A stretch of 64,000 bases of DNA from Bacteroidota bacterium (GTDB taxonomy: Bacteria; Bacteroidota; Bacteroidia; Chitinophagales; UBA8649): contig PKDX01000005.1 in NCBI GenBank assembly GCA_002862745.1, positions 1 to 64,000 on the forward strand. Reading direction: 5' to 3'. Made by a program: the position numbers and the translations under genes. Shown one piece after another: positions 56,271-64,000 of the stretch (the first letter of the stretch is position 1; each line of letters begins with the position of its first letter). A model generated the notes under the pieces. That model had not been told where the DNA came from. It ran no database searches and saw only the letters and a program-made list of their open reading frames with translations.

Positions 56271-57923
56271 CTAGAGATCTAAACCAAACTTTTTGGATGT
56301 TTCTTGGGCTATTTCATAGCCTGCATCGGCGTGGCGAATCACGCCAAGTGCTGGGTCGTTATGAAGCACGCGACGAAGACGAGCATGTGCATCATCCGTG
56401 CCATCAGCAAGAATTACCATGCCTGCATGCAGGGAGTACCCCATACCAACACCTCCACCATGGTGAAAGGATACCCAGGTCGCTCCACCAGCAATATTGG
56501 TGAATGCGTTTAGAATTGGCCAATCTGCCACGGCATCACTTCCATCTTTCATCGCTTCAGTTTCCCGATTTGGGGAAGCTACAGATCCTGTGTCGAGGTG
56601 GTCTCTTCCGATGATTATTGGGGCAGATAGCTCACCATTTTTGACCATTTCATTGAATGCCAAAGCGGCCTTTTCCCGCTCACCGAGTCGAAGCCAACAA
56701 ATTCTTGAAGGAAGCCCTTGAAAAGCAATGCGTTTTTTGGCCATATTTAGCCAACGGTGTAGTGAAGCATCTTCAGGGAACAATTCCTTGAGTTTAGCGT
56801 CACACTTAAAGATATCCTCTTCATTCCCACTTAGGGCGACAAAACGGAAAGGCCCACTTCCTTCGCAAAACAAAGGTCTGATGTATGCAGGCACAAATCC
56901 AGGAAAGGCAAAGGCATTCTCAATATTGCGCTTATCCTTAGCCTGGCCACGGAGGTTGTTTCCATAGTCAAATACAATGCTGCCTCGATCCTGCATGGCA
57001 ATCATAAGCTCCACGTGCTTAGCCATGGTATCCCATGACTGATCGCGATAATCATCTGGATTAACCTCCCTTAACGTGTTAGCTTCTTCTACAGACATCC
57101 CTTCTGGGAAATACCCGATGAGCTCATCATGAGCGGAGGTTTGGTCGGTAAGGGTGTCTGGAATGATATTGCGTTCGAGCATGCGCTCCAAAAGATCGAC
57201 AGCGTTGCATAGAACACCGATGGAAAGTGCTTTTCCTTCTTTGGCGTAGGCCACTGCTCGATCAATAGCCTCATCGATATCAAGACATTTTTCGTCCAAG
57301 TACCGCGTTTCAATTCGCTTGTCAATTCTCCACTCTTCCATTTCAGCAATCAGCGCCGTTCCTTCGTTCATAGTAATGGCCAACGGTTGAGCACCACCCA
57401 TACCACCTAATCCGGCAGTTACATTGAGCTTGTGCTTTAAGTCGCCTTCGAAGTGAATTTTAGCCAAAGAGGCATAGGTCTCATAGGTGCCTTGCACGAT
57501 TCCCTGTGTTCCGATATAAATCCAACTCCCGGCAGTCATTTGGCCATACATCATTAGCCCTTTTCTCTCCAACTCTTCAAAGTGTTCCCAGTTTGCCCAA
57601 TTGCCCACAAGATTGGAATTGGCAATTAACACACGTGGAGCGTCTTTATGACTTCGAATGACACCTACTGGTTTTCCCGATTGAACAAGAAGCGTCTCGT
57701 CGTCTTCAAGGTTTTCAAGCGTTTTTAGAATTAGGTCGAAAGCTTCCCAGTTTCGTGCAGCTTTACCTCGACCTCCATATACAATTAAGTCTTCGGGGCG
57801 CTCAGCAACTTCAGGATCTAAGTTGTGCTGAATCATCCGCCAAGCGGCTTCTTGCGCCCATCCTTTACAGTGGAGTGTAGTCCCTTTAGGTGCGGTTACC
57901 GTTCTTGAAGTTTTAGTATTCAT
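56271..57923 (-). CDS. hutU: Urocanate hydratase
   Basis: [58 protein letters not shown]. Confidence 0.96.
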   Translation of the reverse strand: MNTKTSRTVTAPKGTTLHCKGWAQEAAWRMIQHNLDPEVAERPEDLIVYGGRGKAARNWEAFDLILKTLENLEDDETLLVQSGKPVGVIRSHKDAPRVLIANSNLVGNWANWEHFEELERKGLMMYGQMTAGSWIYIGTQGIVQGTYETYASLAKIHFEGDLKHKLNVTAGLGGMGGAQPLAITMNEGTALIAEMEEWRIDKRIETRYLDEKCLDIDEAIDRAVAYAKEGKALSIGVLCNAVDLLERMLERNIIPDTLTDQTSAHDELIGYFPEGMSVEEANTLREVNPDDYRDQSWDTMAKHVELMIAMQDRGSIVFDYGNNLRGQAKDKRNIENAFAFPGFVPAYIRPLFCEGSGPFRFVALSGNEEDIFKCDAKLKELFPEDASLHRWLNMAKKRIAFQGLPSRICWLRLGEREKAALAFNEMVKNGELSAPIIIGRDHLDTGSVASPNRETEAMKDGSDAVADWPILNAFTNIAGGATWVSFHHGGGVGMGYSLHAGMVILADGTDDAHARLRRVLHNDPALGVIRHADAGYEIAQETSKKFGLDL

Positions 57924-58990
57924 TGTTTGTCTTTTTTGTTAAACTGATGCTGTATACTCTCAGCATGTAGGCTTTGGAAAAGCTCCATAATAAAGGCTTT
58001 AGACAACCCTAATTGGTGCCCACGCTTCAAGGCTAAAGTAAGTGTATTTTCCCATCGTTCTGGCTGATAGATTGCAAGATTTTCCTCTTGCTTGTAAACG
58101 CCAATATCACGGGCGATGTTCATTCGCTCTTGAATCAGATGTAAGATTTCCTTGTCCAAAGTATCGATGGCGCGCCGTTGGTTATTGATGTAACTATCCG
58201 AGTACCCCTCTTTTGGGTGAAGGTCAGACCACTGCACTTGTTGTAGAATGCTAGCAAGGTGACGAGGAGTTACCTGCTGTGCGGCATCGGTTAATGCCTG
58301 ATCGGGTTCGATATGACTTTCCACCATTAATCCTCGATAGCCTAATTGACCCATTTGTTGGCTAAGTTCGTCAAGAAGATCTCGTCTGCCACCCATATGG
58401 CTTGGATCACCGATCATTGGAATATCCGATCGTTGACGCTGAAATTCGAGGGAAAGTTGCCAGTATGGAGGGTTGCGGTAGGCTGTATTATCGATAGCAG
58501 AGAACCCTCGATGTATGGCATATAAGCTGGAGCATCCGGCTCGTTCTAATCGCTCTACAGCACCCAGCCATAGCCCAACGTCTCTGTTCACCGGATTTTT
58601 TACAAATATCATGACCTCTGTTCCTCGCAAAGCCTCTGCCAATTCATCAATCAAAAAGGGGTTTACCGTCGTGCGTGCGCCAATCCAAAGGTGCTTAAAG
58701 CCCGCACGTAAACATGAGTCAACATGACTAGCCCTTGCCACTTCGGTAATGGGATCAACCCCAATTTCTTTTGCGGCTTCGGTGAGGTAGTCAATTCCTT
58801 GTTCTCCGAGTCCTTCAAAAGCACCTGGTCGGGTTCGTGGCTTCCAAAGTCCACCGCGGAGTAAGAAAGGATATGGAATGTGTTGTTTTAATCCACGTGC
58901 TGTGTCTAGCATTTGGTCTCTACTTTCTACAGAGCAAGGCCCTAAAATGTAGAGAGGTTTCGAAGAAGATTGAGCAGGTTGTGCATCCAT
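57920..58990 (-). CDS. Bifunctional DAHP synthase (KDO8PS/DAHPS type) / AroQ-type chorismate mutase
   Basis: [45 protein letters not shown]-terminal [29 protein letters not shown]. Confidence 0.93.
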   Translation of the reverse strand: MDAQPAQSSSKPLYILGPCSVESRDQMLDTARGLKQHIPYPFLLRGGLWKPRTRPGAFEGLGEQGIDYLTEAAKEIGVDPITEVARASHVDSCLRAGFKHLWIGARTTVNPFLIDELAEALRGTEVMIFVKNPVNRDVGLWLGAVERLERAGCSSLYAIHRGFSAIDNTAYRNPPYWQLSLEFQRQRSDIPMIGDPSHMGGRRDLLDELSQQMGQLGYRGLMVESHIEPDQALTDAAQQVTPRHLASILQQVQWSDLHPKEGYSDSYINNQRRAIDTLDKEILHLIQERMNIARDIGVYKQEENLAIYQPERWENTLTLALKRGHQLGLSKAFIMELFQSLHAESIQHQFNKKDKQ

Positions 58991-59029
58991 AAACCGCGTA
59001 CAAGGTACGCGATTTACGAGGGGATTGCA

Positions 59030-59356
59030 TCAGTACTTTTCTATGCTCGTGTCAATTTTATCAGCCCAAGCAAGAATACCTCCCGCAAGATTGTAAATCT
59101 TGGTGACTTCAGGTCGACTGGACATGATGTACTGAACGGCGCGGGCACTTCGGGCGCCTGATCTGCAATGAATCACTACATCAATATCATTGCGTATAGC
59201 CTCTAAATGGCCAGGAAGTTCTGCAAGGGGAATGTGTTGGCCTTGGATTTCGGCAATCTCAACCTCATAGGTTTCTCTTACATCAATGAGTTGATGTTCC
59301 TTGCCGGTATTACGCCATTCTTGAAGCGTCTCTACTGATATCTCTTTAATTTCCAT
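59030..59356 (-). CDS. Rhodanese-like domain protein
   Basis: LIDVRETYEVEIAEI, VVIHCRSGARSARAVQYI catalytic Cys loop. Confidence 0.92.
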   Translation of the reverse strand: MEIKEISVETLQEWRNTGKEHQLIDVRETYEVEIAEIQGQHIPLAELPGHLEAIRNDIDVVIHCRSGARSARAVQYIMSSRPEVTKIYNLAGGILAWADKIDTSIEKY

Positions 59357-59379
59357 CAGGAATCACAATATGTGTTTGA

Positions 59380-60666
59380 CTAACTTCTTATCATACAGGC
59401 CCCAACGGTCACATTGCTTCCCTCGTCAACTAAAATGAAACTTCCTGTCACTCGGTTTCTCGAATATTCATCGTAAAACAAAGGCACGGTGGTGCGAAGT
59501 TTAACTCTTCCTATATCATTTAGGTCGATTGTACGGTTCTCCTGATCCTTGGATAGTGTGTTTATATCCATTCTATATTCTATGGATTTAACTACACATC
59601 GGCATTGTTTTGTGGTATGAATCAAGGTGTATTTACCACCAAGTTGTAATGATTTACTATCATCCATCCAACAAATCATGGCATCGATGTCTTGTCCTGT
59701 TTTAGGTTCATTGTTAGATCGTGTAATCATATCCCCTCGACTGATATCAATCTCGTCTTCTAAGGTCATGACAACAGACATTGGGTCAAAGGCCTCTTCT
59801 ACTTCTTGATTGTCACAGTGAATAGCTTTAATCTTTGTCGTAAATCCTGAGGGCCAAGCTTTTACCTCATCACCTGCACGAAAGACGCCTCCGGAAACCC
59901 TTCCTGCATAGCCTCTAAAATCGTGAAAGGTATCAGATTGTGGACGGATAACCGTTTGCACTGGGAATCGTCCATCGATATAATTTCGATCATTTGCAAT
60001 ATGTACATTCTCTAAGTGATACATAAGGGTTGTGCCATTGTACCAAGGCATGTTGTCTGAGGTATTGACCACGTTGTCACCATACAATGCTGATATGGGA
60101 ATGAAGGTTACATCTTTTACATGCAGTTTACTTGCAAATCGCTTGTAATCGGCCTTTATGCTTTCATAGGTGGCTTGGTCGTAATCGACGAGGTCCATCT
60201 TGTTGATACAGATCGTAACATGGGGAATGCCCAACAAAGAAGCGATAAGGGAGTGCCGTTTGGTTTGTTCAATGATTCCTTTACGTGCATCGACCAGAAT
60301 TATGGCAAGATTGGCTGTAGATGCGCCCGTGACCATATTTCGCGTGTATTGAATGTGGCCAGGAGTATCCGCGATAATGAATTTTCTCTTTGGTGTAGCA
60401 AAGTAACGATAGGCCACATCAATGGTGATTCCCTGCTCACGCTCAGACTTTAAGCCGTCGGTGACTAGGGCTAGGTTGATGTGGTCATCCCCTCGTTTTT
60501 CACTCGAAGCTTTTACGGCTTCCATTTGATCCTCAAAAATCGACTTGCTATCATAGAGCAACCGCCCAATTAAGGTAGATTTTCCATCATCGACACTGCC
60601 TGCTGTCGTGAAACGAAGCAGTTCCATGCTCATATATGATGCGCTATCAAAGGTATTGTTTGACAT
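59380..60666 (-). CDS. cysN: Sulfate adenylyltransferase GTPase subunit
   Basis: TAGSVDDGKSTLIGRLLYDSK, DTPGHIQYTRNMVTGAST, INKMDLV. Confidence 0.96.
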   Translation of the reverse strand: MSNNTFDSASYMSMELLRFTTAGSVDDGKSTLIGRLLYDSKSIFEDQMEAVKASSEKRGDDHINLALVTDGLKSEREQGITIDVAYRYFATPKRKFIIADTPGHIQYTRNMVTGASTANLAIILVDARKGIIEQTKRHSLIASLLGIPHVTICINKMDLVDYDQATYESIKADYKRFASKLHVKDVTFIPISALYGDNVVNTSDNMPWYNGTTLMYHLENVHIANDRNYIDGRFPVQTVIRPQSDTFHDFRGYAGRVSGGVFRAGDEVKAWPSGFTTKIKAIHCDNQEVEEAFDPMSVVMTLEDEIDISRGDMITRSNNEPKTGQDIDAMICWMDDSKSLQLGGKYTLIHTTKQCRCVVKSIEYRMDINTLSKDQENRTIDLNDIGRVKLRTTVPLFYDEYSRNRVTGSFILVDEGSNVTVGACMIRS

Positions 60667-60678
60667 AATCTTTGGGGT

Positions 60679-61581
60679 TTAAAAGTATCCTTCTTTTTTA
60701 CGGTCCTCCATCGCCGTTTCTGATCGTTTATCATCAGCGCGACTACCTCGCTCAGTAGATCGAGCCGCAGCTACTTCCTGAATAATCTTATCAATTGTAT
60801 CGGCATCCGATCTGTAGGCACCTGTAATTGTGGCATCTCCCATTGTTCTGAAGCGTACGATTTCCTCTCGAATTTCCTCTCCTTCACGTAAAGTGATAAA
60901 AGGTGATTCGGATAAAATGACACCATCCCGTTCGAAAATTCTGCGTTTGTGTGCATAATACAGGGAGGGCAGGGCAATGTTTTCCATTCCAATGTATTGC
61001 CAAACGTCGAGTTCTGTCCAATTGCTAATCGGGAATACGCGGAAGTGTTCCCCGTGGTGCTTTTTCCCATTGTAAAGATTCCATAACTCTGGCCGCTGAT
61101 TTTTGGGGTCCCATTGGCTGAATTCATCTCGGTGAGAGAAGAAGCGCTCCTTAGCTCTTGCCTTTTCCTCATCACGTCGAGCACCGCCCATCAAGGCATC
61201 AAATTTGTGTTTTTCGATGGTATCGAGCAGAGTGGGTATTTGTGCGATGTTTCGGGAGGCGTTGGCTCCTGTTTCTTCGTGGGCCATTCCGGTGTCAATC
61301 ATGGATTGAACGCTTCCAACAATGAGTTTTGCTTGCAATTCTTTTGCAAGGTCATCTCTAAATGTGAGTGTTTCTGGAAAGTTATGTCCCGTATCGATAT
61401 GGACTAACGGAAAGGGAATCTTTGCTGGATAAAATGCCTTTTTTGCGAGGTGGGTCAGTAGGATGGAATCCTTTCCGCCCGAGAATAGAATACAAGGGTT
61501 TTCAAATTGTGCGGCAACCTCTCTTAATACATATATGGCTTCCGATTCTAATTCACGGAGATGGTTAATGCTGTATCCCAT
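60679..61581 (-). CDS. cysD: Sulfate adenylyltransferase small subunit
   Basis: CILFSGGKDSILLTHLAKKAF, LVHIDTGHNFPETLTFRD, MGGARRDEEKARAKERFFS. Confidence 0.97.
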   Translation of the reverse strand: MGYSINHLRELESEAIYVLREVAAQFENPCILFSGGKDSILLTHLAKKAFYPAKIPFPLVHIDTGHNFPETLTFRDDLAKELQAKLIVGSVQSMIDTGMAHEETGANASRNIAQIPTLLDTIEKHKFDALMGGARRDEEKARAKERFFSHRDEFSQWDPKNQRPELWNLYNGKKHHGEHFRVFPISNWTELDVWQYIGMENIALPSLYYAHKRRIFERDGVILSESPFITLREGEEIREEIVRFRTMGDATITGAYRSDADTIDKIIQEVAAARSTERGSRADDKRSETAMEDRKKEGYF

Positions 61582-61583
61582 AA

Positions 61584-62180
61584 TTATGATTTTTTAATAT
61601 GCTTAATGGCATAGTGATAAAGCGATGCCGTAGAATCTTCTATTGTATCTCTTTCAGTATCTAGTGTTAGGTGAGGATTGCTTGGAATATCAAATGGTGC
61701 ATCGATACCTGTGAAATTTTTGATTTCCCCCTTCCGGGCTTTGGCATAAAGCCCCTTGACATCGCGCTCCTCACATTTTTTTAGGCTCGACGATATGTAG
61801 ACTAAGTGAAATTCATTACCGATTATGCGCCGAGCCATCTCTCGTAAATCATTTTTTGGACTCACAAAACTACAGATGGTTACCACGCCAGATGCACTGA
61901 ACAACTTTGCTACTTCTGCAATGCGCCGAATATTTTCCTTACGATCGTCTTCACTAAATCCCAGATTGTTATTGATTCCAGAGCGAACATTGTCACCATC
62001 GAGAACTTGCACCACAAAGCCTTCATTAAACAATTGACGTTCCAATTGTTTTGCCATGGTGCTTTTGCCCGAACCTGACAAGCCCGTTAGCCAAAAAACA
62101 GCGCCTTGTTGGTTTAGAAAATCCTCCTTTTCTTGTCGAGAAACAAGTTGATCGTATATAGGAAAGATATTATCAGACAT
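61584..62180 (-). CDS. cysC: Adenylylsulfate kinase
   Basis: VFWLTGLSGSGKSTMAKQLER, LDGDNVRSGINNNLGFSEDDRKENIRRIAEVAKLF. Confidence 0.97.
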   Translation of the reverse strand: MSDNIFPIYDQLVSRQEKEDFLNQQGAVFWLTGLSGSGKSTMAKQLERQLFNEGFVVQVLDGDNVRSGINNNLGFSEDDRKENIRRIAEVAKLFSASGVVTICSFVSPKNDLREMARRIIGNEFHLVYISSSLKKCEERDVKGLYAKARKGEIKNFTGIDAPFDIPSNPHLTLDTERDTIEDSTASLYHYAIKHIKKS

Positions 62181-62201
62181 AATGGTACAAAGTAAATGAA
62201 A

Positions 62202-63350
62202 TTAACACGAATGCAAGGTGTGTGTTAGCACGACAAATGTTCTTACACCGTGGGCAATCGCCTCTTCATGGATGTCAAAGTCAGGGCGGTGCAAACCGGA
62301 GTTGTTTGGATTACCAGTTCCCAGGCGGAGAAGGGTTATGGGCTTTCCGTGTTGACCGTACCGAGCAAAGTCCTCAGAGGTCATTCGCATAGGGATTTCT
62401 TGACAGGACAAATCTTGTGATTCAAGAGCTTGGACGGCATCTTGGGTTAAGGCCACATCATTTAATAATGCGGGATAGCCCTCACGAATATCAAGGGTGG
62501 CATTGCCTTGATTAAATGAAGCGATTTGCTTAGCTAAGCTTTCCAATTTGTCATGCATAGCTTCCCGATGCGCCTCATTCATGGTGCGCAATGTTCCTTC
62601 TAGCATGACTTTAGAGGGAATAATGTTCGTTGCTCCTTTACCTTCAAATAGGCCAATGGTAAACAATATAGGCTCAATGGGGTTGGATAGGCGAGAGACA
62701 ATTTGCTGTGCCTGAACCACAAAGTTTGAGCCCATAGCAATCGTGTCTCCGGTTAAGTGTGGCCGAGCGGCATGCCCTCCCTTGCCCTCAAAGGTTACAC
62801 GAATTTCATCTGATGCCGCCATAAAGGGTCCAGAGCAGTGGCCTATAATCCCAACGTCAAGTTCTGGGCTAACGTGTAAGGCAACAAGTTTTGCGATCGG
62901 AAAACGGTCAAAGAGCCCCTCGTCAATCATCAACTGCGCACCCCCTGGCAAGACTTCCTCATGGGGCTGGAAGATGAAGTACACTCTTTTTGAGGGGGGG
63001 TGATTAGTTTGAAGTGTTTCAATGGCCCCTAGTAAACAAGCCATATGCACATCATGCCCACAGGCGTGCATAACACCATGGTTAGTGGACTGGTAAGAAG
63101 TGGTGTTTGTCTCGTTGATTGGCAAGCCATCCATATCGGCACGAAGGGCAAGGCAGTCGGATGCTTCAGGTCCAATCCATGCAACAATGCCATGACCGCC
63201 GATATTTTTTTCATAGGCCACACCCCAGTTGTTAAGGCATGATTGGATGTATTCAGCCGTTTTTTCTTCTTTTCCTGATAATTCAGGATGCGCGTGAAGG
63301 TGTCTTCGGTGACTAATTGCGTGCTTGATTATATCTGCGGGGAGTTTCAT
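62202..63350 (-). CDS. M20-family metallopeptidase / amidohydrolase
   Basis: HRRHLHAHPELSGKEEKTAEYI, ALRADMDGLPI, MHACGHDVHMACLLG, FQPHEEVLPGGAQ, TSEDFARY. Start at MKLPADIIK (63350), ATGA-coupled to the upstream gene. Confidence 0.94.
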   Translation of the reverse strand: MKLPADIIKHAISHRRHLHAHPELSGKEEKTAEYIQSCLNNWGVAYEKNIGGHGIVAWIGPEASDCLALRADMDGLPINETNTTSYQSTNHGVMHACGHDVHMACLLGAIETLQTNHPPSKRVYFIFQPHEEVLPGGAQLMIDEGLFDRFPIAKLVALHVSPELDVGIIGHCSGPFMAASDEIRVTFEGKGGHAARPHLTGDTIAMGSNFVVQAQQIVSRLSNPIEPILFTIGLFEGKGATNIIPSKVMLEGTLRTMNEAHREAMHDKLESLAKQIASFNQGNATLDIREGYPALLNDVALTQDAVQALESQDLSCQEIPMRMTSEDFARYGQHGKPITLLRLGTGNPNNSGLHRPDFDIHEEAIAHGVRTFVVLTHTLHSC

Positions 63351-63877
63351 TTTTTGCGTCGGTTGACTACTTCTTGAACAACATAGGCACCCCTGAAATC
63401 CATTTTCATTTGATAGGTCCAATACGAGGCTTCTAGATAGGTGGAAAAGTCTCCTGCCTTCAATTCAGTGTAAGGTGAGTTAAACACCTTATACGTCGGC
63501 AAGTTTCGATAAGACCGATAGAATTCATCCATGGCTTGATTAACCACAGCTTCGCTTCGATCGGATATAACGAGTATTCTATAGCCGAGACTCAAATTCG
63601 TTCGTCGAGTAACCTCTTGCAATCCTGCACTGTAAGATTGTATATCGTTGTAGAATGTTACGGAGGTATTGCTCTTCTCATTAACAACTCGATGTTCATA
63701 AGGAATGGTATCAAGAGGGCGTTCTTGAGGATTATTACTTGATGGTTCCGTTAAGGATGATTCTGTACTTTCTCCCTCCACTTGGGCACTAACAGGTAAG
63801 GAGGCTAGGCATAGAAAAACAAAACAAAAGGCTGGATTTACAAGCCATTGTGAACTAAGATTAAGATTGTAAGCCAT
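63347..63877 (-). CDS. Exported SPOR-like domain protein
   Basis: Signal-like [22 protein letters not shown]-terminal [54 protein letters not shown] resembles SPOR. Start at MAYNLNLSS (63877). Confidence 0.72.
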   Translation of the reverse strand: MAYNLNLSSQWLVNPAFCFVFLCLASLPVSAQVEGESTESSLTEPSSNNPQERPLDTIPYEHRVVNEKSNTSVTFYNDIQSYSAGLQEVTRRTNLSLGYRILVISDRSEAVVNQAMDEFYRSYRNLPTYKVFNSPYTELKAGDFSTYLEASYWTYQMKMDFRGAYVVQEVVNRRKK

Positions 63878-64000
63878 GACATTGTTTGTATTTTTTTCCA
63901 CTACCACAGGGACAAGGTTCATTTCGTCCTACTTTTTTTGTAGCGCGAACGGGTGTTGCCTTAGGTTTTTCTTGTCGCCTTTTTTGGGCATTGCCTCCTT
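63861..64000 (-). CDS. secA: Protein translocase SecA, C-terminal end (partial; SEC-C zinc motif)
   Basis: Reverse-strand frame reads ...[32 protein letters not shown]-stop; not in the ORF track because of the edge. Confidence 0.88.
   Translation of the reverse strand, partial: GGNAQKRRQEKPKATPVRATKKVGRNEPCPCGSGKKYKQCHGLQS

Noticed and set aside
1-64000. CRISPR arrays, prophage, IS elements, toxin-antitoxin or anti-phage defense islands
   Set aside because: No regular direct repeats with spacers, transposase or integrase motifs, or recognisable defense genes were seen; gene content is mostly core metabolism.

Overview
The window is a gene-dense chromosomal segment from a member of the Bacteroidota, with mostly housekeeping content. 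Main contents in order: rho (partial), serS, glyA, an IscA-type Fe-S protein, methylmalonyl-CoA epimerase, psd/cdsA, dusB, nrdB-nrdA, an NhaD-like antiporter, a Glu/Leu dehydrogenase, an arginase-fold protein and murF. These are followed by a type IX secretion (T9SS) locus (gldJ-like, PorP/SprF-like, porU, porV), a HlyD-type adaptor, a COX15-type protein, ilvA, scpA, recQ, a mannose-1-P guanylyltransferase, gmk, YicC and a 1,171-aa beta-propeller/outer-membrane protein. The remainder holds an MBL hydrolase, a C39-peptidase ABC exporter, tmRNA (ssrA), an LpxH-like phosphoesterase, a VPS10/sortilin-like propeller, a ligase-associated Lhr-like helicase plus PdeM, a GH1 beta-glucosidase, prfA, dgkA, clpP, an O-methyltransferase, hutU, DAHP synthase-chorismate mutase, rhodanese, cysN/D/C, an M20 amidohydrolase, a SPOR-like protein and the secA 3' end. 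I saw no CRISPR array, prophage, IS element or rRNA. The least explained parts are: (i) the 541-bp gap between the C39 exporter and ssrA, which holds three small perfect hairpins, a terminator-like element and two unannotated 44-codon ORFs; (ii) a C39 exporter and a HlyD adaptor that are not adjacent and have no visible double-glycine precursor; (iii) a helicase-PdeM pair without the ligase and nuclease of the usual four-gene module; (iv) six of nine convergent protein-gene pairs with overlapping stop codons; (v) an arginase-fold protein with a non-canonical metal motif; (vi) a probable pseudo-metallopeptidase fused to a propeller and barrel. No observation clearly demonstrates a new system. 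All assignments come from reading motifs by eye, with no database search.
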